The notes under the pieces: model-generated | The model's input: the letters and a program-made list of their open reading frames with translations, nothing else | Databases searched by the model: none | What the model was told of the DNA's origin: nothing | Part shown: one piece after another, positions 8,059-16,796 of the stretch | Layout: each line of letters starts with the position of its first letter | Position numbering within the stretch: position 1 is the stretch's first letter | Program-made: the position numbers and the translations under genes | NCBI RefSeq assembly: GCF_010384365.1 | Contig: NZ_CP048397.1 | Span: forward strand, 1,240,001-1,304,000 | Source: Streptomyces sp. S4.7 | Lineage (GTDB): Bacteria; Actinomycetota; Actinomycetes; Streptomycetales; Streptomycetaceae | Length of the DNA stretch: 64,000 nt | Direction: 5' to 3'

Positions 8059-8825
8059 TTCACACCCTCCTGGGGGCGGTGTAGGGGGCGGGGCCGCACA
8101 GGAAGGCCGCGCAGATACAGACGGATGCCGTGGTAGCGGATGCCGGCGGAGACGACGGCGGTGGACAGGGGGTGGCGCAGCGCGGTCCGCAGCAGCGCCC
8201 ACGGGGTGGCCGCGCGCCGCACGCCTCGCAACGTCGCGGTGAACGGCCTACCCCCGTACCGTTCCAGATGGACCGTCAGCTCCAGCCGCTCGCCCGGATC
8301 GGGCAGCCGCATCCGGTAGCCGCCGTCGACGGGGAAGAAGGGCGAGACGTACAGCTCCTTGTCCACCCGGAAGGTGTTCTCGTCCGCTCCTTCGGCCCGG
8401 TCGCCGGGCCGAAGGAGGTAGCAGTGCCGCTCGCCGTAGGTGTTGTGCACCTCGGCGACGACGCAGAGCGGTTCGCCGCCGGGCGCGTGGCACCAGTACA
8501 GGGTCAGCGGGTTGAAAACGTGCCCGAGGACGCGGGCGTGCGCGAGCATCACCACCCGCCCGTCGCCCAGTTCCACGCCACGCGACGCGAGATACGTCCG
8601 GAGCCCGGCGCGGATGGTCGGCGACGCACCGCCGAAGTGGTCGCGGGCGTCGAAGCGGGCCAGTGGCCGCAGCGGCCGGGGCAGCCCTGGCGGGTGGTCG
8701 GGGTCGATGAGCCACATATAGGTGCGCAGCCGCAGGTCGTAGCGGCGGGGCGAGGTCCGTACATGCGTGACGGTGCACGGGTAGAGCGCGGGAGCGGCGG
8801 CGGTCGCGCGGATGTCGGTGCTCAC
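8055..8825 (-). CDS. DUF1365 domain protein (Rv0448c-like)
   Basis: A 256-residue protein of the DUF1365 family, found almost always next to an FAD oxidoreductase and a cyclopropane synthase; function unproven, presumed to act in membrane lipid modification. Family landmarks are ALYPCTVTHVR at the N-terminus, YMWLIDPD, GHVFNPLTLYWCH and EVHNTYGERHCY in the middle, and VSPFFPVDGGYRMRL. The GTG at 8825 overlaps the upstream stop by 4 bp (GTGA), and its stop overlaps the next start, so FAD-DUF1365-CFA are tightly coupled. It looks intact although both downstream partners are broken. Confidence 0.88.
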   Translation of the reverse strand: MSTDIRATAAAPALYPCTVTHVRTSPRRYDLRLRTYMWLIDPDHPPGLPRPLRPLARFDARDHFGGASPTIRAGLRTYLASRGVELGDGRVVMLAHARVLGHVFNPLTLYWCHAPGGEPLCVVAEVHNTYGERHCYLLRPGDRAEGADENTFRVDKELYVSPFFPVDGGYRMRLPDPGERLELTVHLERYGGRPFTATLRGVRRAATPWALLRTALRHPLSTAVVSAGIRYHGIRLYLRGLPVRPRPLHRPQEGVK

Positions 8826-10138
8826 CAGCGCACCCCCAGCGCGGCGGCGGCCTCGACTCCCGAGCGGCAGCCGTCCTCGTGGAATCCCCACCCGTGGTAC
8901 GCCCCCGCGTACGCCGTGGCGGGTCCGCCCAGTTTGGGTAGCCGGCGCTGGGCGGCCACCGACTCCGGTGTGTAGACGGGGTGTTCGTACGTCATCCGGG
9001 CGAGCACGCGGTCCTCGCGGACGCGGTCGGCGCCGTTGAGCGGCACCACGAAGTTCTCGGGGGCGTCCAGGCGTTGCAGCCGGTTCATGTCGTAACTGAC
9101 CCGTACGCGGCCGGCGTCGGCCTCGCAGGAGGGCATGGTCAGGTTCCAGGAGGCGCGGGCGCGCCGGCTGCGGGGCAGCACGCTCGTGTCGGTGTGCAGC
9201 ACGGTGGCGTTGCGCGAGTAGCGGAAGGCGCCGAACACGCGCCGTTCGTCGTCGGTCGGGTCGGCGAGCAGCCGCAGTGCCTGGTCGGGGTGGACGGCGA
9301 CGACGACCGAGTCGTACCGCCGGGTGGAGCCGTCGGCGGTGGTGACCTCGACATCGTGCGGGCCGCGCCGCAGCGACCGGACGGGGGCTCCCGTGTGGAC
9401 GGAGTCGAGCTGCTTGCCGACGCGTTCGACGCATTCGCGTGAGCCGCCGCTGACCGTGCGCCAGACCGGTGAGCCGCTGACGGACAGCAGACCGTGGTGG
9501 TCCAGGAAGCGGAACAGACAACGGGCCGGGTAGCGCAGGGCCGTTCCGGCGTCGCAGGACCAGACGGCCGAGACCAGCGGGGTCAGGAAGGGGGACACGA
9601 AGTACGCCGAGAACCCGCCGTCCGCGACGAAACGCCCCAGTGTCATGGTCTCGTCGGGACGGGCTCCGGACGCGTTGTCCGGGGCGCCGGCGTGGTCCGT
9701 GTCGTGCGCGAGCAGTCGTCGTGCCCGGCGGTGGAAGGCGGGCACTTCGCTGAGCAGCCGCAGATACCGCCCGCGCAGGACATGGCCGGGGCGCGGGAAG
9801 AGGCCGGGCAGCCCCCGGGCACCGGCGTATTCGAGCCCGCAGCCGTCGCACCGTACGGACATGCTCATCTCCGACTCCCGGGTGGTGACGCCCAGTTCGC
9901 GAAAGAGCCGCAGCAGCAGCGGATAGGTGCGCTCGTTGTGGACGATGAACCCGGAGTCGACGCGGTGTGTCCGGCCGTCGGACGACATCAGGTCATGGGT
10001 GTGGGCGTGGCCGCCGAGGCGCTCGTCGGCCTCGTACAGCGACACCTCGTGCGAGCGCCGCAGTACGTACGCGGCGGTCAACCCGGCGACTCCGCCACCC
10101 ACGACCGCCGTACGCCGGCGCCGGCCTTCCCCGCTCAT
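8822..10138 (-). CDS. FAD-dependent oxidoreductase (Rv0449c-like flavin amine oxidase family)
   Basis: Predicted flavoprotein of 438 residues; the substrate is unknown and a lipid acyl chain is suspected from context. The N-terminus carries the dinucleotide-binding motif VVGGGVAGLTAAYVLRR, then YEADERLGGHAHTH and the family signature VDSGFIVHNERTYPLL. The C-terminal flavin segment includes GGPATAYAGAYHGWGFHEDG. The ATG at 10138 has GGAGGGAG upstream; a longer frame to 10282 crosses the promoter. First gene of the operon FAD-DUF1365-CFA-DUF1295, with a SigK-type promoter at 10209-10183. Confidence 0.9.
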   Translation of the reverse strand: MSGEGRRRRTAVVGGGVAGLTAAYVLRRSHEVSLYEADERLGGHAHTHDLMSSDGRTHRVDSGFIVHNERTYPLLLRLFRELGVTTRESEMSMSVRCDGCGLEYAGARGLPGLFPRPGHVLRGRYLRLLSEVPAFHRRARRLLAHDTDHAGAPDNASGARPDETMTLGRFVADGGFSAYFVSPFLTPLVSAVWSCDAGTALRYPARCLFRFLDHHGLLSVSGSPVWRTVSGGSRECVERVGKQLDSVHTGAPVRSLRRGPHDVEVTTADGSTRRYDSVVVAVHPDQALRLLADPTDDERRVFGAFRYSRNATVLHTDTSVLPRSRRARASWNLTMPSCEADAGRVRVSYDMNRLQRLDAPENFVVPLNGADRVREDRVLARMTYEHPVYTPESVAAQRRLPKLGGPATAYAGAYHGWGFHEDGCRSGVEAAAALGVRW

Positions 10139-10182
10139 ACAGCTCCCTCCGATCCGGTTTCGGGCACAGCCCCTCAGGGAGG

Positions 10183-10209
10183 ATTCGAGCCACGGCGGCC
10201 GATGGATTG
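10183..10209 (-). promoter_or_regulatory. SigK-type promoter of the FAD-oxidoreductase operon
   Basis: On the minus strand, CAATCC (10209-10204) and TCGAAT (10188-10183) are separated by 15 bp, giving a start site near 10176 and a leader of about 38 nt. One base differs from the -10 of the other two copies. Confidence 0.7.
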
Positions 10210-10267
10210 GTGTCGGAGCGATCCTTCTTCCGGCCGGTCCTACTTTTAAATTCTTCGGGTGCGGGAC

Positions 10268-10294
10268 CAATCCGCCTTGCATCCCGCACCGAAT
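10268..10294 (+). promoter_or_regulatory. SigK-type promoter of the molybdoenzyme-fasciclin operon
   Basis: CAATCC (10268-10273), 15 bp, CCGAAT (10289-10294). The 12-mer GGGACCAATCCG around the -35 is also present at the sigK promoter. The -10 ends only 8 bp before the GTG at 10302, so a leaderless message is predicted. Confidence 0.72.
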
Positions 10295-10301
10295 GGCCGG
10301 T

Positions 10302-11948
10302 GTGAGCGAAGATCAGAAAGATCCGAGGAGCGGGGCCGGCCATGGGGCGCGTGGCGTACGAGCGGTGCGCGGTGCCTTGGCCGCGCTCAGCGGATTGATC
10401 GCCGGGCTCGTGGCGCTCTGCGTCGCCGAGCTGGTATCGGCGGCCGTACGGCCCGAGGCGGGTCCCGTCACCGCGGTGGGCGGCGCGGTCATCGATCGCA
10501 CACCGGCACCGGTGAAGGACTTCGCCGTCCGCAACTTCGGCAACGACGACAAGCTGGTACTGCAACTGGGCATCCTGGCCCTCCTGGCGCTCTTCGCCAT
10601 GGCGGTCGGAGTGGCCTCGCTGCGGTACCGGAAGGCCGGCTCGGCGGCGGTCCTGGTCTTCGGCGCGATCGGGGCACTGGCGGCGGTGGAGCGGCCGGAC
10701 GGCCGCCTCTCCGACGCCCTGCCCTCGGTCGTGGGCGGTCTGACGGCCTGTGGGGTGCTGTATCCGCTGGCCGGCAGGCTGACCTCCCGTCCGTCCCCCC
10801 ATGGGGATCGGGGGGCGGACGGGCCCGGCGCCCCGGCCGCGGAGAGCTCCGCCGGCGGCTTCGACCGGCGTGGATTCGTCATCGCCGCGACGGCCGCCGC
10901 GGTGGCATCGGCCGGAGCGGGCGTCGTCGGCCGACGGCTCAACGCCTCGGGCGCGGCGGAGGCCGCGGCCTCTCGCAGGACCGTCGTTCTCCCGGCCCCG
11001 TCCTCACCGGCCCGGCCGGTACCACCGGGGGCCGACCTGGGGATCCGCGGTCTGAGTTCCTTCACCACGTCCAACAAGGACTTCTACCGGGTGGACACCG
11101 CCCTGGTCGTGCCCCGTGTGGACGCCGACAGCTGGCGTCTGCGCATCCACGGCAAGGGCGTCACCCGGCCGCTCACGGTCGGCTTCCAGGACCTTCTCCG
11201 GCGGGACCTGATCGAGCGCGACATCACTTTGACCTGTGTCTCCAACGAGGTCGGCGGCCCGTACGTCGGCAACGCCCGCTGGATCGGCGTCCCCCTGGCC
11301 GACCTGCTGGCCGAGGCCGGCGTGGAACCGCCCTCCAAGGGCGGCCCCGCCGACCAGTTGGTGTCCCGCTCCGTGGACGGCATGACCATCGGCACGCCCG
11401 TCGAAGCGGTCATGGACGGCCGCGACGCGATACTCGCGGTCGGCATGAACGGCGAACCTCTGCCGTTCGATCACGGCTTCCCGGTCCGCATGGTCGTCCC
11501 CGGCCTGTACGGATACGTATCGGCGTGCAAGTGGCTGGAAGACCTCGAACTGACCACCTTCGCGGAGTACGACGCGTACTGGGTCAAGCGCACCTGGTCC
11601 CGCCAGGCGCCCGTCAAGACCCAGTCGCGGATCGACACCCCGCGCCCCTTCGCCTCCCCGAAGGCGGGCACGGTGCCCGTCGCCGGGGTGGCGTGGGCAC
11701 AGCACCGCGGCATCGAGCGGGTCGAGGTGCGCGTGGACGGCGGCGAGTGGAACCCCGCCGAACTGGCCGCCGCGAACAGCACGGACACCTGGCGGCAGTG
11801 GAGGTGGGAGTGGCCCGCCACCTCCGGCAGCCACACCCTCGAGGTCCGTGCGACGGACCGCGACGGCGACACCCAGACCGACAAGCGCGTGGGGACCGTA
11901 CCCGACGGCGCGACCGGCCGGCACTCGGTGGTGGTCACAGTCGACTGA
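10302..11948 (+). CDS. Membrane-anchored, twin-arginine sulfite-oxidase-like molybdopterin oxidoreductase
   Basis: The 548-residue product has four hydrophobic segments in its first 170 residues, then a twin-arginine motif (DRRGFV near 188) followed by a hydrophobic stretch, then a sulfite-oxidase-type molybdopterin domain (about 250-440). Cys312 in TLTCVSNEVGG is the expected molybdenum ligand, and PGLYGYVSACKWLEDLEL is characteristic. The C-terminus is a Mo-co dimerisation domain (VAGVAWAQHRGIERVEV). Expected to act outside the membrane as a reductase or oxidase of small sulfur or protein groups. The start is set by the promoter: an in-frame ATG at 10293 overlaps the -10 element, so GTG 10302 is preferred. 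Confidence 0.88.
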   Translation: MSEDQKDPRSGAGHGARGVRAVRGALAALSGLIAGLVALCVAELVSAAVRPEAGPVTAVGGAVIDRTPAPVKDFAVRNFGNDDKLVLQLGILALLALFAMAVGVASLRYRKAGSAAVLVFGAIGALAAVERPDGRLSDALPSVVGGLTACGVLYPLAGRLTSRPSPHGDRGADGPGAPAAESSAGGFDRRGFVIAATAAAVASAGAGVVGRRLNASGAAEAAASRRTVVLPAPSSPARPVPPGADLGIRGLSSFTTSNKDFYRVDTALVVPRVDADSWRLRIHGKGVTRPLTVGFQDLLRRDLIERDITLTCVSNEVGGPYVGNARWIGVPLADLLAEAGVEPPSKGGPADQLVSRSVDGMTIGTPVEAVMDGRDAILAVGMNGEPLPFDHGFPVRMVVPGLYGYVSACKWLEDLELTTFAEYDAYWVKRTWSRQAPVKTQSRIDTPRPFASPKAGTVPVAGVAWAQHRGIERVEVRVDGGEWNPAELAAANSTDTWRQWRWEWPATSGSHTLEVRATDRDGDTQTDKRVGTVPDGATGRHSVVVTVD

Positions 11949-12009
11949 GGGCCCCATCGAGTGCCGCACACCCCCTGTATCAACAGCACCACCTTTCAAG
12001 GAGATTGAC

Positions 12010-12660
12010 ATGAAGATCACCCGTTTCCAGCGTGCCGCCGTCACCGTCGTCGCCGCCGTCGCCCTTCCGCTGGCGCTCACCTCCTGCTCCGGCGACGACA
12101 AGGACAGCACGGCGGAGTCCTCGTCCGCGGCCGAGGACACGGCGGCACCTGAGGAGACGGCCGACGACGCCGCGGGCGACACCGCGGGCGGGCCGTTCGG
12201 TCCGGCGTGTGCGTCGGTGCCGAAGACCGGTCCCGGCAGCTTCGAGGGCATGGGCCAGGCCCCGGTCGCGACCGCCGCCTCCAACAACCCCGAACTCTCC
12301 ACCCTGGTCACCGCGGTGAAGAAGGCCGGTCTGGTCGACACCCTCAACAGCGCCGAGAACATCACGGTGTTCGCGCCCACCAATGACGCCTTCGCCAAGA
12401 TCCCGAAGGCCGACCTGGACGCCGTGCTCGCGGACAAGGCCATGCTCACCAAGATCCTCACCTACCACGTGGTGGGCGAGAAGCTGGCCAAGAAGCAGCT
12501 GGAGAGCGGCACGTACGACACCCTCCAGAAGAGCACGCTGACCACCGCGGGCTCCGGCGACTCGTACAAGGTCAACGACTCGGCCGGTGTCGTCTGCGGT
12601 GACGTCCCGACGGCCAACGCGACGGTGCACATCATCGACACGGTGCTGATGCCGAAGTAG
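12010..12660 (+). CDS. Fasciclin-domain lipoprotein (MPT83/MPT70-like)
   Basis: Secreted lipoprotein of 216 residues: signal peptide with lipobox LTSC (Cys26), an acidic Ser/Glu linker, then one fasciclin (FAS1) domain from about residue 70, with NPELSTLVTAVKKAGL, ITVFAPTNDAFAKI, LTYHVVGEKL and ATVHIIDTVLMPK. The start has AAGGAG at 7-nt spacing. Only 61 bp separate it from the molybdoenzyme gene and no promoter motif is visible there, so it is probably in the same SigK-driven transcript. M. tuberculosis SigK controls the FAS1 proteins MPT70 and MPT83, which supports the assignment. Confidence 0.92.
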   Translation: MKITRFQRAAVTVVAAVALPLALTSCSGDDKDSTAESSSAAEDTAAPEETADDAAGDTAGGPFGPACASVPKTGPGSFEGMGQAPVATAASNNPELSTLVTAVKKAGLVDTLNSAENITVFAPTNDAFAKIPKADLDAVLADKAMLTKILTYHVVGEKLAKKQLESGTYDTLQKSTLTTAGSGDSYKVNDSAGVVCGDVPTANATVHIIDTVLMPK

Positions 12661-12703
12661 TCCCCTGTTCACGGGCGTTGTCCGGCCTCCCTGTGCTGGC
12701 CGG

Positions 12704-12958
12704 ATGACCCCCGTGGATCAGCCGTTCCCCTCGTACGGCGCGGCTCGACGCGACCGGGTGCTCGGAGCGGTCGTTGGCTCGGCCGTCGGTGACGCGCTCG
12801 GAGCACCTTTCGAGTTCGGCCCGGCCGGTGCGTTCACCGCCCGCTTCCCGGACGGCGTGGGCGAGTTGTGCGGAGGCGGCGGCTGGGAGCCGGGCGAGGC
12901 CACGGACGACACACAGATGGCGGTGCTGATCGGCGAGTCCCTGCTCGCCCGCCCGCCG
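12704..12958 (+). pseudogene. Truncated ADP-ribosylglycohydrolase (N-terminal 85 codons)
   Basis: From the ATG at 12704 the protein reads RVLGAVVGSAVGDALGAPFE and GEATDDTQMAVLIGESLLA, the N-terminal metal-binding half-site of ADP-ribosylglycohydrolases (the TDDTQM motif holds acidic metal ligands). Family members are about 300 residues. Here similarity ends at about 12955, exactly where the convergent helicase stop codon (12959-12961) begins. The open frame continues opposite the helicase, but that is antisense sequence. Over 200 residues are missing, including the second DxxD metal site, so the product should be inactive. Confidence 0.82.
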
Positions 12959-15796
12959 TCACCCCACCGAGCTGTACGCCACCACCCCGCGGAGCACCCC
13001 GTCGACCGCCTTGCGCGCGTTCTTCGCGACCGTGCTGTTCTCGCGGGGCGCCGCCGCGGCGATCTGCCCGAGGACGTCGATCACCTGCTTGCACCAGCGG
13101 ACGAAGTCGCCCGCCGGCATCTCGGCGTCCCGCAGCACCTCGTCGAGGCCCTTGCCCGACGCCCACATGTGCACCGCCCAGGCGAAGCCGAGATCGGGCT
13201 CACGCTGCCCGACCCCCTCCGCCTGATTGATCTTGAAGTCCTCCTCCAGCGCGTCGAGCCGGCCCCAGATGCGGACCATCTCGCCGAGCGCGGCCTTCGC
13301 CGCCCCACTGGGCAGCCGCGGCGCCACCGCGTCGTCCGCCTGGCGCGCCTCGAAGACCAGCGCCGAGACGCACGCGGCCAGTTCCGCCGGGGAGAGCCCT
13401 TCCCACACGCCTTCGCGCAGGCACTCGCTGGCGAGCAGGTCCAGCTCGCCGTAGAGCCGCGCGAGCCGCTTCCCGTTGCCCGTGACCTCGTCGCCGCGCA
13501 GATAGTCCATCTCCGTGAGGAGGGCGACGATCCGGTCGAAGGTGCGGGCGATGGTGTTCGTACGGCCCTCGATCCGCCGCTCCAGCTGACGGGTGTCCCG
13601 TTGCAGCCGGTGGTAACGCTCGGCCCAGCGCGCGTGGTCCTCGCGCTCGTCGCAGCCGTGGCAGGGGTGTGCGCGCAGAGCGGTGCGCAGCCTGGCGATC
13701 TCACGGTCGTCGGCCGCCGGAGCGCGCCCCTTGCGGTGCCGCTCCGGGACGACATGGCCGGCCTTCGAGCGCAGCGCGGACGCCAGATCGCGGCGCGACT
13801 GCGGCGACCGCTGGTTGAAGCTCTTGGGGATCCGCATCCGGTCCAGCGCCTCGACCGGCACGGGGAAGTCCATCGACGCGAGCCGCTTGACCTGCCGCTC
13901 GGCGGTCAGGACCAGGGGCCTGGGGCCGTCGTGGTACTCCACGCCCCGGTGTCCGTTTGCCCGCCCGGCCGGCAGTCCGGGGTCGAGCACCAGGGCGAGA
14001 CCGGCGAACTTTCCGGTCGGCACGTGGATGACGTCGCCGGGCTTGAGCTTCTCCAGGGAGGAAGCGGCGGCGGCCCGCCGCTGCACGGCCCCCTGCTTGG
14101 CCAGCTCCGTCTCGCGGTCCTTGAGGTCGCGGCGCAGCCGCGCGTACTCCTCGAAGTCCCCCAAGTGGCAGGTCATGCCCGCCCGGTAGCCCTCCATCCC
14201 CTCTTCGTTCCTCTGGACCTGCCGGGAGATCCCGACGACCGACTTGTCCGCCTGGAACTGCGCGAACGAGGTCTCCAGCAGCTCGCGCGAGCGGTGCCGG
14301 CCGAACTGCTGCACCAGGTTGACCGCCATGTTGTACGACGGCCGGAAGCTGGAGCGCAGCGGATACGTGCGGGTGCCCGCGAGGCCGGCGAGCGCGCCCG
14401 GATCCATCCCGCGCTGCCACAGGACCACCGCGTGTCCCTCGACGTCGATGCCGCGCCGCCCGGCCCGGCCGGTCAGCTGGGTGTACTCGCCGGGTGTGAT
14501 GTCCGCGTGCTGCTCGCCGTTCCACTTGACGAGCTTCTCCAGGACGACCGACCTGGCGGGCATGTTGATGCCGAGCGCCAGGGTCTCCGTGGCGAACACG
14601 GCCTTGACCAGGCCCCGTACGAACAGCTCCTCGACGACCTCCTTGAAGGTGGGCAGCATCCCGGCGTGGTGGGCCGCGATGCCGCGCTCCAGGCCCTCAA
14701 GCCACTCGTAGTACCCGAGGACGTGCAGGTCCTCGGTGGGGATCGACGCGGTGCGCTGCTCCACGATCTCGCGGACCCTGGCCCGCCTGTTGTCGTCGTT
14801 GAGCCGCAGCCCCGCGTACATGCACTGCTGCACGGCGGCCTCACAGCCGGCCCGGCTGAAGATGAAGGTGATGGCGGGCAGCAGGTCCTCGGCGTCGAGC
14901 CGCTCGATGACCTCGGGCCTGCCCGGGGTCCAGATCCGGCTGCGCTGTCTGCGCTCGCGCTCCCGGTCGGCCTCGCGGACCATCTTGCCGCGGCGGCGGT
15001 CCCGCGGGTTGTACGTTTTCTGGTTCTCCATCCGGGCCAGGCGGACGAGGTCCGGGTTGACCTCGCGGCGCGCCCCGCCGCGGCCACCGTGGTCGGTGCT
15101 CTCCTCGAAGAGGTCGTACATCCGGCGGCCGGCGAAGACGTGCTGCCACAGCGGCACGGGGCGGTGCTCGGAGACGATCACCTCGGTGCTGCCACGGACG
15201 GTGTCCAGCCAGTCACCGAACTCCTCGGCGTTGGAGACGGTCGCCGAGAGGGACACCAGGGTCACGGACTCGGGGAGGTGGATGATCACCTCTTCCCAGA
15301 CGGCGCCCCGGAAGCGGTCGGAGAGGTAGTGCACCTCGTCCATCACGACATAGCCGAGCCCGGTCAGCGACTGCGAGCCCGCGTAGAGCATGTTGCGCAG
15401 GACTTCGGTGGTCATCACGACCACCGGGGCGTCTGAATTGACGCTGTTGTCGCCGGTGAGCAGGCCGACCTTGTCGGCGCCGTAGCGTTTCGCCAGGTCC
15501 GCGTACTTCTGGTTGGACAGTGCCTTGATGGGCGTGGTGTAGAAGCATTTACGGCCCTCGGCGAGGGCCAGGTGCACGGCGAACTCACCGACGATCGTCT
15601 TGCCCGAGCCGGTGGGCGCCGCGACCAGGACGCCCTTGCCCGACTCCAGCGCCTGACATGCCTCGATCTGGAACGGATCGAGGCCGAATTCGTACATCTC
15701 GCGGAACGGCGCGAGTGCGGTGGCCTGCTCGGCTGCCCGGATCCGAGCTGCGGCGTAACGCTCGGCCGGTGTGAGGTCCTCTGTCATCTTGCTCAC
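12959..15796 (-). CDS. DEAD/DEAH-box RNA helicase (Ski2/Mtr4-like, HelY type)
   Basis: Superfamily 2 helicase of 945 residues, probably RNA-directed. N-terminal ATPase lobe with Walker A APTGSGKT (residues 60-67), DEVH box (MDEVHYLSD) and motif III VSLSATVSN; second lobe with ETLALGINMPARSVV and motif VI QLTGRAGRRGIDVEG. A DSHCT-type C-terminal domain follows. A GTG at 15796 with a GAGGGGACGG ribosome site upstream was chosen; ATG at 15787 is an alternative. The C-terminus (GVVAYSSVG) appears complete, so only the neighbouring ribosylglycohydrolase gene was cut. Confidence 0.95.
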   Translation of the reverse strand: MSKMTEDLTPAERYAAARIRAAEQATALAPFREMYEFGLDPFQIEACQALESGKGVLVAAPTGSGKTIVGEFAVHLALAEGRKCFYTTPIKALSNQKYADLAKRYGADKVGLLTGDNSVNSDAPVVVMTTEVLRNMLYAGSQSLTGLGYVVMDEVHYLSDRFRGAVWEEVIIHLPESVTLVSLSATVSNAEEFGDWLDTVRGSTEVIVSEHRPVPLWQHVFAGRRMYDLFEESTDHGGRGGARREVNPDLVRLARMENQKTYNPRDRRRGKMVREADRERERRQRSRIWTPGRPEVIERLDAEDLLPAITFIFSRAGCEAAVQQCMYAGLRLNDDNRRARVREIVEQRTASIPTEDLHVLGYYEWLEGLERGIAAHHAGMLPTFKEVVEELFVRGLVKAVFATETLALGINMPARSVVLEKLVKWNGEQHADITPGEYTQLTGRAGRRGIDVEGHAVVLWQRGMDPGALAGLAGTRTYPLRSSFRPSYNMAVNLVQQFGRHRSRELLETSFAQFQADKSVVGISRQVQRNEEGMEGYRAGMTCHLGDFEEYARLRRDLKDRETELAKQGAVQRRAAAASSLEKLKPGDVIHVPTGKFAGLALVLDPGLPAGRANGHRGVEYHDGPRPLVLTAERQVKRLASMDFPVPVEALDRMRIPKSFNQRSPQSRRDLASALRSKAGHVVPERHRKGRAPAADDREIARLRTALRAHPCHGCDEREDHARWAERYHRLQRDTRQLERRIEGRTNTIARTFDRIVALLTEMDYLRGDEVTGNGKRLARLYGELDLLASECLREGVWEGLSPAELAACVSALVFEARQADDAVAPRLPSGAAKAALGEMVRIWGRLDALEEDFKINQAEGVGQREPDLGFAWAVHMWASGKGLDEVLRDAEMPAGDFVRWCKQVIDVLGQIAAAAPRENSTVAKNARKAVDGVLRGVVAYSSVG

Positions 15797-15856
15797 GAGC
15801 CTACCCGTCCCCTCTGACAGTCAGGCGATCTTTATGGGTGAGCTGGCGGGCGCCCG

Positions 15857-16753
15857 TCAGGGGCCGGCGGTCAGTACCCGTACGGCCCCGGCGACACACT
15901 CGGCGGTCAGCGGGAGGGGCCCGAGCGGCTCCCCGTCGGCGTAGCCGGTGAGTCCGGGGGCGGCCAGGGTGATCTTCGAGGTGCGGTGGACGGTGACCTT
16001 GGGGTGGCTCAGATGCGTGCCCCGGTACACGCGCGGAAAGACCTTCAGCAGCGTGGCGCGGCTGCAGTCCCCGACGACGGTCACGTCGAAGAGCCCGTCG
16101 TCCATGGCGGCGCCGGCGCAGATCCGCATGCCGCCTCCGTAGGAGGGGCCGTTGCCGACGGCGACCAGGGTCGCCTCGATCTCCCGCTCGGTGCCGTCGT
16201 CCAGGGTCATGCGGTACGGGGCGGGCCTGAAGGCGGCGAGTTCGGCGACCATCGCCAGGTCGTACTTGGCACGGCCGCTCGGCCAACGCATGCGGTTGCC
16301 GCGGTCGTTGACGCGTGAGTCGAATCCGGAGGCGAGGACGGTCCCGTACCAGCGCCCCGCGACCCGGCCGAGGTCGACGTCCCGGACGCGGTCGCCTCTG
16401 AGCGCGTCGGCCGCTATCCGCCCGGCCGCCGCGGGGTCCCGGATCGGCAGACCGAGGGCACGGCCGAAGTCGTTCCCCGTACCGACGGCGACGACGCCGA
16501 GCGGGGTGTCCGTACCGGCCACGGCCTGGAGGGCGAGGGAGACCAGCCCGTCCCCGCCGACGGCGATCAGCGCGCCGGTACCCGCTGCGACGGCCTCGCG
16601 GGCCCGCCGCAGCGCGTCCTCGGCGTCGGATCCCAGCACCGTACGGACGGAGTACCCCGCGTCCCTGAGCGCGCGGGCGGCGGGCTGCGCGGCTCGGGCG
16701 CCCCTGCCGCGGCCTGCGGTGGGATTGACGAACAGGCTGATCTCACTGGTCAC
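15857..16753 (-). CDS. Diacylglycerol/sphingosine-type lipid kinase (YegS/DagK family)
   Basis: Cytoplasmic lipid kinase of 298 residues, likely returning diacylglycerol to phosphatidic acid. Nucleotide-binding residues are in FVNPTAGRGRGA and the GGDG loop (IAVGGDGLVSLAL), followed by GVVAVGTGNDFGRALG, all diagnostic. The C-terminal half includes VAVGNGPSYGGGMRICAGA and DGLFDVTVVG. GTG start at 16753, 43 bp after the tatC stop, so it is likely in one transcript with tatA-tatC. Confidence 0.92.
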   Translation of the reverse strand: MTSEISLFVNPTAGRGRGARAAQPAARALRDAGYSVRTVLGSDAEDALRRAREAVAAGTGALIAVGGDGLVSLALQAVAGTDTPLGVVAVGTGNDFGRALGLPIRDPAAAGRIAADALRGDRVRDVDLGRVAGRWYGTVLASGFDSRVNDRGNRMRWPSGRAKYDLAMVAELAAFRPAPYRMTLDDGTEREIEATLVAVGNGPSYGGGMRICAGAAMDDGLFDVTVVGDCSRATLLKVFPRVYRGTHLSHPKVTVHRTSKITLAAPGLTGYADGEPLGPLPLTAECVAGAVRVLTAGP

Positions 16754-16796
16754 GGTCGGGTCCCACAGGTCACCGTCGGGCTCGGTCCGATCCGGA

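Noticed and set aside
12962..15436. A plus-strand open frame continuing the ribosylglycohydrolase start for 900 codons
   Set aside because: Beyond about 12958 it is exactly antisense to a complete DEAD-box helicase with all motifs; it stays open only because of third-position GC bias.
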